Positions 1 through 8,411 of a DNA stretch of 64,000 nucleotides are shown here, in pieces (within the stretch, counting starts at the first letter, position 1; the number at the start of each line of letters is the position of its first letter). Source of the DNA: Terriglobia bacterium (GTDB lineage: Bacteria; Acidobacteriota; Terriglobia; UBA7540); contig JAIQGH010000001.1 of assembly GCA_020072655.1 (NCBI GenBank), positions 1 to 64,000 of the forward strand, written 5' to 3'. The translations under genes were made by a program, and so were the position numbers. A model generated the notes under the pieces. The model was given only the letters and a program-made list of their open reading frames with translations, had not been told where the DNA came from and did no database searches.

Positions 1-83
1 TCGCGCATTACAGCCGCGAAGGAATGATCTGGGACCGCCCGATGCTGGAACAAGGGCCTCAGCCGACCCGCTATACGCGGTAG
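1..83 (+). CDS. nuoI: NADH-quinone oxidoreductase subunit I, C-terminal end only
   Basis: Only the last 26 codons are present; the frame starts at base 3 and ends with TAG at 81-83. The readable tail contains SREGMIWDRPMLEQGPQPTR. NuoI is the complex I subunit that carries two 4Fe-4S clusters, but its cluster-binding cysteines lie outside the window. The call rests on position, directly upstream of nuoJ in the usual I-J-K-L-M-N order, and on a tail like the short basic ends of NuoI proteins. The stop codon is part of the GTAG that opens a hairpin repeat. Another short protein cannot be excluded. Confidence 0.6.
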   Translation, partial: AHYSREGMIWDRPMLEQGPQPTRYTR

Positions 84-102
84 CGCCGCCCTTCAGAGCG
101 GC
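80..102 (+). repeat. GTAG-headed REP-like hairpin
   Basis: GTAG at 80-83 is followed by GCCGC (85-89) and GCGGC (98-102) around a CTTCAG-centred loop; with one C/A mismatch the stem continues inward. The GTAG includes the nuoI stop codon. The CTTCAG centre is also seen in the hairpins flanking the transposase gene at 33.7 kb, so this copy links the two hairpin groups. The rest of the 84-238 gap holds no gene. Confidence 0.55.
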
Positions 103-209
103 AGGTGGAGTGCCGGGACTCAGGATTCAGAAGGCAGAGTGCTTCTTGGATGGCTCACTTGAAGAATCAAGAACCGCCGCGACTGACGGAACGAAATTCG
201 TTGCTGGAA

Positions 210-237
210 ACTGACGACTGATAACTGACGACTTTCC
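210..237 (+). repeat. Heptad tandem array upstream of nuoJ
   Basis: Four 7-base units in a row: ACTGACG, ACTGATA, ACTGACG, ACTTTCC. The array ends one base before the nuoJ ATG, and there is no purine-rich ribosome binding site in between. It uses the ACTG-type heptamer also seen at 3258, 7067, 7937 and 31954. Confidence 0.85.
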
Positions 238-238
238 C

Positions 239-751
239 ATGACGCTTCTTCAGATCGCATTTTTCTTCCTCTCCGCCCTGGCGCTTGCCTCGGCGATCCT
301 GGTGATCACGCGGCGCAACGCCGTCCACAGCGTCATCTGGCTGATCGTCACGCTTTTTTCGGTTGGCGGTATTTTCTTACTGCTGCACGCGGAGTTTCTT
401 TTTGCCGTCCAGGTGATCCTCTATGTGGGCGGCATTATGGTGTTGTTCCTGTTCGTCGTGATGCTCGTTAACCTCGACGTGGCGGTGAAACAGGCGCAGT
501 TCAGCCGGCAGTGGCAGCTCGCATTGGCGACGGCAATCATACTTATGGCTGAGCTTGCTTACGGCATCTATCGCGGCCACCAAGGCTTCACGTTGGCGCA
601 GACCTCGGCTGTGCCTCCGACGATAGGCAATACCCAAGCTGTCGCTCTGGCGCTTTACCAGGACTACATGCTGCCCGTCGAAATCGCCTCGGTTCTGCTG
701 CTCGTGGCGATGGTCGGCGCGGTGGTAATGGCGAAGAGAAAACTGGAATGA
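239..751 (+). CDS. nuoJ: NADH-quinone oxidoreductase subunit J (copy 1)
   Basis: This is a membrane-arm subunit of proton-pumping complex I. The 170-residue protein has about five hydrophobic segments. The central block [20 protein letters not shown], near residues 59-78, is the family hallmark in transmembrane helix 3. The start ATG lies one base after a heptad array with no Shine-Dalgarno sequence. The stop overlaps nuoK by four bases (ATGA), suggesting translational coupling. It belongs to the plus-strand nuoI-N cluster; a second nuoJ lies at 13.7-14.2 kb on the other strand. Length and motif are normal for the family. Confidence 0.93.
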   Translation: MTLLQIAFFFLSALALASAILVITRRNAVHSVIWLIVTLFSVGGIFLLLHAEFLFAVQVILYVGGIMVLFLFVVMLVNLDVAVKQAQFSRQWQLALATAIILMAELAYGIYRGHQGFTLAQTSAVPPTIGNTQAVALALYQDYMLPVEIASVLLLVAMVGAVVMAKRKLE

Positions 752-1050
752 TTCCGATCCACTGGTACCTGATGCTCGGAACGGCGCTCTTCACGGTCGG
801 CGTGATCGGCGTGCTCACGCGCCGCAACGTGATCGTGATTCTGATGTCCATCGAGCTGATCCTGAACGCCGTCAACGTGAACTTGGTGGCGTTCTCGGAT
901 TACTTTCGCTCCGTCGATGGCCAGGTCTTTGTGATTTTCGTGATTACCGACGCGGCGGCCGAGGCGGCCATCGGCTTGGCGCTGATTATTGCCCTCTTCC
1001 GCAACAAGGAGACGGTGAACGCGGATGAGATCGATCTCCTCAAGTGGTGA
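748..1050 (+). CDS. nuoK: NADH-quinone oxidoreductase subunit K (copy 1)
   Basis: NuoK is a small proton-channel subunit of the complex I membrane arm. The 100 residues form three transmembrane helices, which is the normal size. The two buried glutamates of the family are present: in [11 protein letters not shown] (helix 2) and in [11 protein letters not shown] (helix 3). The start overlaps the nuoJ stop as ATGA. The 98-base gap to nuoL holds a heptad array and no gene. Confidence 0.94.
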   Translation: MIPIHWYLMLGTALFTVGVIGVLTRRNVIVILMSIELILNAVNVNLVAFSDYFRSVDGQVFVIFVITDAAAEAAIGLALIIALFRNKETVNADEIDLLKW

Positions 1051-1121
1051 AAAAGCCGCGGAGCGAGTGTGAGCGGGAAAGGGTTAGGTATGAAGGATGA
1101 GATGCCGCCGGAGCGTTCAGC

Positions 1122-1148
1122 CTTTAGACTTTACACTTTAAACTTCTT
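1122..1148 (+). repeat. Heptad tandem array touching the nuoL start codon
   Basis: Units CTTTAGA, CTTTACA, CTTTAAA and a partial CTTCTT run directly into the ATG at 1149 with no intervening base. There is no Shine-Dalgarno sequence. The heptamer is unlike the ACTG type but has the same 7-base period. Confidence 0.85.
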
Positions 1149-3174
<2,026 letters not shown>

Positions 3175-3177
<3 letters not shown>

Positions 3178-3202
3178 TTTTGGATTTGCGATTTTGGATT
3201 TG
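3175..3202 (+). repeat. Heptad tandem array containing the nuoL stop
   Basis: Units TGATTTT, GGATTTG, CGATTTT, GGATTTG. The first three bases are the nuoL stop codon. The same heptamer family follows atpB at 7867. Confidence 0.85.
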
Positions 3203-3257
3203 TCACTAGTGGTCAAAGCGATCGGACAGGCGCGGCCGACAAGGCGGGTTGCCTTTA

Positions 3258-3292
3258 ACTGTCGACTGTTGACTGTCAACTGTTAACTGCTG
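3258..3292 (+). repeat. Heptad tandem array upstream of nuoM
   Basis: Five units: ACTGTCG, ACTGTTG, ACTGTCA, ACTGTTA, ACTGCTG. It ends 14 bases before the nuoM ATG; a short GAGG lies between. Nearly the same array occurs at 7937-7971. Confidence 0.87.
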
Positions 3293-3306
3293 TTCCGAGG
3301 TCAACG

Positions 3307-4926
3307 ATGCAATTCTTTCACAACCACATCCTGAGCATCATCCTCTTTACACCGCTCCTCGGGCTGGTGGTGTTGCTGTTCATCCCGGGCGAGAAGAAGG
3401 ACGCCGTCCGCTGGTGGGGCAACATCGCCATGTTCGCCGGCTTCCTCGTCTCGTTGCCCCTGGTGTTCTGGTTCAACAGTGAAGCTCCGGATCAGCAGTT
3501 CAAGTTTATCGAGCGGACGGATTGGATTCCTTCCATCGGCGCGCAGTACTTCCTCGGCATCGACGGCATCAGCTTTCTGCTCATCATGCTGACCACGGTG
3601 CTCGGCTTCCTCTCCGTGCTTTCTTCCTGGACGGCGATTCAGGAGCGGATGAAAGAGTATTACGCGATGTTCCTGCTGCTCCAGGCGGGAATGCTGGGCG
3701 TCTTCATGTCGCTCGACTTTTTCCTCTTCTACGTCTTCTGGGAAGTCATGCTCGTGCCCATGTATTTCATCATCGGCGTGTGGGGCGGGCCGCGCAAGCT
3801 TTACGCCGCGATCAAGTTCTTCCTCTACACCCTCGCCGGTTCCGTGCTGATGCTGCTCGGCATCCTGACGCTTTACTTCCGCTATCACACCGACACCGGG
3901 ATCTACACCTTCAACGTGCTTACCCTGATGCAGCACGGCTGGCCCGCCAACCTGCAATTCTGGGTTTTCTGGGCCTTCATGGTCGGCTTTGCCATCAAGG
4001 TGCCGATGTTCCCCTTCCACACCTGGTTGCCGGACGCGCACGTCGAGGCGCCCACGGCCGGTTCGGTGATTCTGGCGGGCGTCCTGCTGAAGATGGGGAC
4101 GTACGGCTTCGTCCGTTTCTCGCTGCCGCTGTTGCCCCAGGCCAGCGCCAGCCCGGCGATCGTCAAGGTCATGGTGACGCTCTCCATCATTGCCATCATT
4201 TATGGCGCGCTGGTTTCGATGATGCAGCGCGACATGAAGAAGCTGATCGCGTATTCTTCCGTCAGCCACCTGGGCTTCTGCACGCTCGGCATCTTTGCGC
4301 TCAATCCGCATGGACTTTCGGGCAGCGTCCTCCAGCAGATCAACCACGGGATCTCGACGGGAGCGCTCTTTTTGATCGTGGGCCTCATCTACGAGCGCCG
4401 CCACACCCGCGAGATTAAAGAGCTCAGCGGCCTCTCGAACGTCATGCCGGTCTATGCCACGTTGTTCATGATCGTTATGCTGTCGTCGATCGGATTGCCG
4501 TTGCTTAATGGCTTCATCGGCGAATTCACCATCTTGCAGGGCGCTTTCGAGGTGACCTGGCACTGGGCGGCTTGGGCGGTGGTCGGCATTGTGCTGGGCG
4601 CGGCCTACATGCTGTGGCTCTACCAGCGGACGATGTTCGGCACCTGCGATAATCCCAAGAATCAGATCCTCAAGGACCTGAATCTCCGCGAAATCGTCAC
4701 GCTCGTGCCGCTGGTGATCTGGGCGTTCTGGATCGGCCTCTATCCCAAGCCGTTCTTCCACGTCCTGGAGAAGCCGGTCGCGGCGATCGTCCAGCGGGTG
4801 AATCCGAGTTTCTACGCGGCGGCGCCGGCGGTGAGTGCGGCCATCCCGGCCGGGACCCCGATTCCGGCCGCTCCGGCTGAGCCTTCCAGCGGACCCACAA
4901 ATCCTGCGCCGGGAGTCGCCCACTGA
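3307..4926 (+). CDS. nuoM: NADH-quinone oxidoreductase subunit M (copy 1)
   Basis: NuoM is an antiporter-like proton-pumping subunit of complex I with about 14 transmembrane helices. The 539-residue protein shows the family blocks: the conserved glutamate in YVFWEVMLVPMYFIIGVWGG, the lysine/histidine stretch KVPMFPFHTWLPDAHVEAP, and DMKKLIAYSSVSHLG. The C-terminus carries an unusual Pro/Ala-rich tail of about 35 residues after the last helix (AAAPAVSAAIPAGTPIPAAP), which copy 2 lacks. The stop overlaps nuoN as TGATG. Confidence 0.95.
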   Translation: MQFFHNHILSIILFTPLLGLVVLLFIPGEKKDAVRWWGNIAMFAGFLVSLPLVFWFNSEAPDQQFKFIERTDWIPSIGAQYFLGIDGISFLLIMLTTVLGFLSVLSSWTAIQERMKEYYAMFLLLQAGMLGVFMSLDFFLFYVFWEVMLVPMYFIIGVWGGPRKLYAAIKFFLYTLAGSVLMLLGILTLYFRYHTDTGIYTFNVLTLMQHGWPANLQFWVFWAFMVGFAIKVPMFPFHTWLPDAHVEAPTAGSVILAGVLLKMGTYGFVRFSLPLLPQASASPAIVKVMVTLSIIAIIYGALVSMMQRDMKKLIAYSSVSHLGFCTLGIFALNPHGLSGSVLQQINHGISTGALFLIVGLIYERRHTREIKELSGLSNVMPVYATLFMIVMLSSIGLPLLNGFIGEFTILQGAFEVTWHWAAWAVVGIVLGAAYMLWLYQRTMFGTCDNPKNQILKDLNLREIVTLVPLVIWAFWIGLYPKPFFHVLEKPVAAIVQRVNPSFYAAAPAVSAAIPAGTPIPAAPAEPSSGPTNPAPGVAH

Positions 4927-6410
4927 TGGGGACCACATTCTTCCAGCGCGCTGACTACGTCGCCATCACGCCCGAGGTCGTGTTGGCGCTCTTCGGGCTG
5001 GGCATCCTGCTGATTGACTTCCTCATCGAGGAGAAGCGCGACAAGTATCTGAACGCGGTCACGGCGCTGATCGGGCTGGCGATGGCCTTCGTGCAACTGC
5101 TGCGATTCTGGCGCGGCACGCTGCTCCCCATGCCTTACAGCGGCTTCGGCGGAACCCTCGTCCTCGATTCGTTTGCGATTTATTTCCAGTCTCTCATCGT
5201 GGTCGCTACCGCGGTTGTGGTGCTCATCTCCGCGAAGTATCTCGAAATCGAGGAGGCGCACTTCGGCGAGTACTACGCGCTGCTCCTGTTCTCGGCCGTG
5301 GGCATGATGTTCATGGCCTCGGGCCGCGATCTCATCGTGCTCTTCATCGCGCTCGAGCTCATGGCGCTGTGCGAATACGTTCTCACGGGCTTCCTGCGCG
5401 GCGACCGGCGGTCGAACGAAGCGGCGATGAAATTCTTCCTGCTGGGGGCGTTTTCCTCGGGACTGCTGCTTTATGGGATGTCGCTGCTCTACGGGCTTAG
5501 CGGTTCGACGAATCTGGCAGTCATTGCGGAACGGCTTGCCGACCGCCCCGCTGGCGATCCGCTTTCCTGGATGGCCATGACTACGCTGCTCGCCGGGCTC
5601 TTCTTCAAGGTCGCCGCCGTGCCGTTTCATCAGTGGACGCCCGACGCTTACGAAGGCGCGCCAACATCGATCACCGCGTTCATTTCCGTGGCGCCCAAGG
5701 CGGCATCCTTCGCGATCCTGTTGCGTATTTTGATGGCAGGACTTTGGCCGATGCGCGAGGACTGGAAACTGCTCACGATCGGCGTGGCGGTCGCCACGAT
5801 GACGCTGGGTAACCTCGCGGCCATCACGCAAACCAACATCAAGCGTTTCTTCGGCTACTCCACGATTTCCCACGTGGGCTACCTGCTGCTTGGCTTGATC
5901 GCTGCGGCGGACGGCAACCCGGAAGGCCTGACCGCGATCGCGATTTACCTGCTCGTCTACACCTTCATGAACCTCGGCGCGTTCGCCGTGATCATCATGA
6001 TGCGGCGGCAGAACCTGATCGGCGACGAGATTGACGACCTCTCGGGCCTCATGACCCGCGCGCCAGGCCTGGCGATTCTGATGCTCATCTTCCTGCTTTC
6101 CCTCGCCGGCATTCCGCCCACGGCAGGCTTCATCGGCAAGTATTTCATCTTTCTCTCGCTCATCCAGACCCAGCACTACGTTCTCGCGGTCGTGGCGGTG
6201 TTGTACGCCGTCGTGGCGCTGTACTATTATTTCCGGATCGTGGTGGCGATGTTCATGAAGAACCCGCTGGATAGCGTGCCGCTCGCGACCAGCACGGGCC
6301 TCTCGGTGGCCCTCGGAGTTACCTTGACGTTGACCTTGGTCGTGGGAGTCTATCCGCAGCCGTTTATTCTCTTCGCGCGCGAGGCGGTTCGGCCGTTCTT
6401 CTCTTTTTAG
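4926..6410 (+). CDS. nuoN: NADH-quinone oxidoreductase subunit N (copy 1)
   Basis: NuoN is an antiporter-like subunit of the complex I membrane arm. The 494-residue protein has about 14 helices. Family landmarks include the helix with the conserved glutamate (LIVLFIALELMALCEYVLTG), FFKVAAVPFHQWTPDAYEGAP, and NIKRFFGYSTISHVGYLLLG. The ATG shares its A with the nuoM stop. It ends the plus-strand nuo cluster, 12 bases ahead of the atp genes, so nuo and atp may be co-transcribed. Confidence 0.95.
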   Translation: MGTTFFQRADYVAITPEVVLALFGLGILLIDFLIEEKRDKYLNAVTALIGLAMAFVQLLRFWRGTLLPMPYSGFGGTLVLDSFAIYFQSLIVVATAVVVLISAKYLEIEEAHFGEYYALLLFSAVGMMFMASGRDLIVLFIALELMALCEYVLTGFLRGDRRSNEAAMKFFLLGAFSSGLLLYGMSLLYGLSGSTNLAVIAERLADRPAGDPLSWMAMTTLLAGLFFKVAAVPFHQWTPDAYEGAPTSITAFISVAPKAASFAILLRILMAGLWPMREDWKLLTIGVAVATMTLGNLAAITQTNIKRFFGYSTISHVGYLLLGLIAAADGNPEGLTAIAIYLLVYTFMNLGAFAVIIMMRRQNLIGDEIDDLSGLMTRAPGLAILMLIFLLSLAGIPPTAGFIGKYFIFLSLIQTQHYVLAVVAVLYAVVALYYYFRIVVAMFMKNPLDSVPLATSTGLSVALGVTLTLTLVVGVYPQPFILFAREAVRPFFSF

Positions 6411-6422
6411 CCGGGAGGAATT

Positions 6423-6689
6423 GTGGCCCCCCGTGGGGGCAAGAGATCGGACCTCTGGGCGAAAGTCGGCTTCTATTCCAGCCTGGGTTTTATCCTCCCG
6501 GGCGCAGTTGTGGGAGGTTTGGCGCTCGGCTGGTATCTGGACGAGAAGCTGCATTCAAAGCCGCTTCTGACCCTGGTTCTGGCCGCGCTGGGCGCGGTGG
6601 CGGGATTCATTGAGATTCTGCGCTTGATGACCCGCGAGGAGAAACGTGAAGCCCGAAACGATGCTGACAACCGGGATCAGCCGAGCTGA
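6423..6689 (+). CDS. AtpZ/AtpQ-type small membrane protein of the ATP synthase operon
   Basis: An 88-residue protein with two transmembrane helices (about residues 16-36 and 45-65) joined by a short loop, then a charged tail. This is the layout of the AtpZ/AtpI (AtpQ) proteins found at the head of atp operons, thought to help assembly or Mg2+ handling. It starts with GTG at 6423 behind a clear GGAGG (6415-6419). It overlaps the next gene by 44 bases. The assignment rests on topology and position rather than a strong motif. Confidence 0.7.
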   Translation: MAPRGGKRSDLWAKVGFYSSLGFILPGAVVGGLALGWYLDEKLHSKPLLTLVLAALGAVAGFIEILRLMTREEKREARNDADNRDQPS

Positions 6690-7047
6690 AGAACGTCTCC
6701 CGCGCTGGATGCTGGCGCTGGGGGCGCTGGCCACGATCGTGGCCTTCGTGGCCGGGCAGCCACACTTTGCCGCCGGATTCGTGCTTGGCGCAGGGCTGGC
6801 GCTGGTGAACTATTTCTGGCTGCACCAGGCCGTCGAGCACCTTATGGCAACCGGCAAGGAGCGCCTGCCCCGCCTCTTATTCGCCAAGTTCTTGCTTCGC
6901 TACCCGCTCGTCATAGGTGGCGTCTATCTGCTTTATCGGACGGGGTGGGTGTCTGTCCCCGGCTTGCTCGCCGGCCTCTTCGTTCCCGTCGGCGGCGTGC
7001 TTCTGGAGTCGTTCGTCCAGATCCGTGAGGGTTTGCGTAGTCCGTAG
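6646..7047 (+). CDS. atpI: ATP synthase subunit I-like membrane protein
   Basis: A 133-residue protein with four hydrophobic segments. These include ALGALATIVAFVAGQ and FAAGFVLGAGLALVNYFWLH near residues 25-60, the hairpin with a small-residue pattern seen in the ATP synthase I family, which helps assemble the c-ring. The GTG start at 6646 lies inside atpZ after GAGGAGA; an ATG at 6661 is an alternative. Its place between atpZ and atpB is the usual one for AtpI. Confidence 0.7.
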   Translation: MKPETMLTTGISRAEERLPRWMLALGALATIVAFVAGQPHFAAGFVLGAGLALVNYFWLHQAVEHLMATGKERLPRLLFAKFLLRYPLVIGGVYLLYRTGWVSVPGLLAGLFVPVGGVLLESFVQIREGLRSP

Positions 7048-7066
7048 CGCGGTGGCCTGTGGTTTC

Positions 7067-7101
7067 ACTGAGAACTGACGACTGATAACTGAAGACTGGT
7101 T
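7067..7101 (+). repeat. Heptad tandem array touching the atpB start codon
   Basis: Units ACTGAGA, ACTGACG, ACTGATA, ACTGAAG, ACTGGTT end at 7101, and the atpB ATG begins at 7102 with no gap. No Shine-Dalgarno sequence is present. Confidence 0.87.
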
Positions 7102-7866
7102 ATGGAACACGAACTCTGGTTTACGATTTTGCTAAACAAACTGCTGGCGGGCGTGGTGACGCCGTTGCTCGCTGCCATCGGGCTTCCACCCGCCGATCCC
7201 ACGCACCCGATTCCGGATTACATCTCCATGGAGATTCTGGTCATCCTGGTCATCCTCGCCGGCGTCCTGGTCCTTCGCGGCAGGCTTTCCGTTGAGAATC
7301 CGGGCAAGTTCCAGCACATCATGGAAGGAATTCTGGGATTTGTGCAGGGAACCGCCGACGAGATCATCGGCCACGGCGCGCGGCGCTACGTGCCCATGCT
7401 GGGAACGCTTTTTATCTTCGTCGCCCTGTGCAATCTTCTGAGCGTTTTCCCCACACTCGGGGTACCGAATTCCGCATTGAAAATCGAGGTGAGCCCGACC
7501 GGTTTGATTCAGGCGACGCTCGGCTGCGCTGTGGCAGCGTTTCTTTATTATAACTACCAGGGGCTCCGCCAGCACGGCGTGATTGGTTACCTGAAGCATT
7601 TGTGCGGCCCGATGTTGGCCATTGCGATCCTCATGTTCCCCATCGAGGTCATTGGGAACCTGGGCCGGCTGCTCTCGTTGAGTGTTCGTCTTTACGCCAA
7701 CATGCTTGTGGGTGGCATCTTGGAGCGTGTCTTCGGAGGTCTCGTTCCGATCGGCGTTCCTGTTGTCTTCATGGCGCTGCACATTTTCGTGTCGCTGCTG
7801 CAGGCCTATATCTTCTTGCTGCTGCCGGCGATCTATATCAGCATGGCCGTGGCCGAGGAGCACTGA
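7102..7866 (+). CDS. atpB: F-type ATP synthase subunit a
   Basis: Subunit a forms the two ion half-channels of Fo next to the c-ring. The 254-residue membrane protein has the essential arginine in LSLSVRLYANMLVGG, about residue 197. Further conserved polar residues follow in the last helix (FVSLLQAYIFLLLPAIYI). The length is normal for the short bacterial form. It starts directly on a heptad array. It is followed by atpE after 215 bases of arrays and leader. Genes for b, delta, alpha, gamma, beta and epsilon are not here, so the operon is split. Confidence 0.95.
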   Translation: MEHELWFTILLNKLLAGVVTPLLAAIGLPPADPTHPIPDYISMEILVILVILAGVLVLRGRLSVENPGKFQHIMEGILGFVQGTADEIIGHGARRYVPMLGTLFIFVALCNLLSVFPTLGVPNSALKIEVSPTGLIQATLGCAVAAFLYYNYQGLRQHGVIGYLKHLCGPMLAIAILMFPIEVIGNLGRLLSLSVRLYANMLVGGILERVFGGLVPIGVPVVFMALHIFVSLLQAYIFLLLPAIYISMAVAEEH

Positions 7867-7894
7867 CGATTTTCGATTTGGGATTTTGGATTGG
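7867..7894 (+). repeat. Heptad tandem array directly after the atpB stop
   Basis: Units CGATTTT, CGATTTG, GGATTTT, GGATTGG start on the base after the atpB TGA. The heptamer matches the array behind nuoL copy 1 (3175-3202). Confidence 0.85.
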
Positions 7895-7936
7895 CAAGCG
7901 GATGATTCATGGTTTGCGACGAAATGCTGGTTTTGG

Positions 7937-7971
7937 ACTATTAACTGTGGACTGTTGACTGTCAACTGCTT
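7937..7971 (+). repeat. Heptad tandem array between atpB and atpE
   Basis: Units ACTATTA, ACTGTGG, ACTGTTG, ACTGTCA, ACTGCTT. Three of the five units match the order in the array at 3258-3292, about 4.7 kb away. Confidence 0.85.
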
Positions 7972-8018
7972 TTCACCGCCAGCGTGAGTCCCGCCTGTAC
8001 GAGGGAAGGGGGGAAACC

Positions 8019-8078
8019 ACCTCCTGGCGGAAATTCATCAGGCTCGACCCCGTTCCTCAGGGGAAGGGCAGAGGAGGT
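8019..8078 (+). promoter_or_regulatory. atpE leader with strong Shine-Dalgarno and matching anti-Shine-Dalgarno
   Basis: AGGAGGT at 8072-8078 sits three bases before the atpE ATG and is one of the best ribosome binding sites in the window. ACCTCCT at 8019-8025 is its exact 7-base complement. A small CCCC/GGGG hairpin (8048-8051 with 8060-8063) lies between. The leader could fold to hide or expose the site; this is inferred from base pairing only. Confidence 0.45.
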
Positions 8079-8081
8079 AGA

Positions 8082-8411
8082 ATGAGACGCTACTGGTTGA
8101 TGGGTCTGACGACGCTCGGAGTGCTGCTGGTTGCGGCTCCGGTGTTCGCCCAAGGCGCGGCTCCGGAGAAAGCGGGTTCAATGGACGCCGTAACGTGGGT
8201 AGCGATTACGTCGGGTTTTGCCATGGCCATCGCCTCGGCAGCTTGCGGGTACGCTCAGTCCAAGGCGACCGCGGCGGCCTGCGAAGGGTTGGCACGGAAT
8301 CCCGGAGCAAGGCCGGGCATTCAGTTCGCTCTGATTCTGGCTCTGGTACTGATCGAGTCGATGGCACTCTACACCTTCGCCATCATCTTTCTGAAAGTCA
8401 CAGTCACCTAA
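8082..8411 (+). CDS. atpE: F-type ATP synthase subunit c with N-terminal signal-like extension
   Basis: Subunit c forms the ion-carrying rotor ring of Fo. The 109-residue protein is longer than the usual 75-90 because it begins with a signal-peptide-like helix (GLTTLGVLLVAAPVFAQ). The hairpin follows with loop ARNPGARPG and the ion-binding glutamate in LVLIESMALYTF (about residue 93). Aligned by eye on the ARxP loop without gaps, the Gln of helix 1, the Glu-Ser pair and the Tyr four residues after Ser fall where Na+-binding c subunits have Gln32, Glu65, Ser66 and Tyr70. H+-type proteins usually have Ala in place of that Ser, although the helix 1 Pro of the Na+ type is Cys here. A strong terminator follows immediately. 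Confidence 0.93.
   Translation: MRRYWLMGLTTLGVLLVAAPVFAQGAAPEKAGSMDAVTWVAITSGFAMAIASAACGYAQSKATAAACEGLARNPGARPGIQFALILALVLIESMALYTFAIIFLKVTVT

Noticed and set aside
210-237. CRISPR array
   Set aside because: The tandem units are 7 bases long with no spacers and no cas genes; the same holds for all similar arrays in the window.
3301-4938. Long open frame on the minus strand opposite nuoM (545 codons), and similar long frames opposite nuoL, nuoN and E1
   Set aside because: They lie antisense to strongly conserved genes in GC-rich DNA, where third-position bias keeps the opposite strand open. Their sequences are Arg/His/Glu-rich without any domain.
7972-8081. Known metabolite riboswitch in the atpE leader
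   Set aside because: No recognised aptamer core is visible; only complementarity to the ribosome binding site is.
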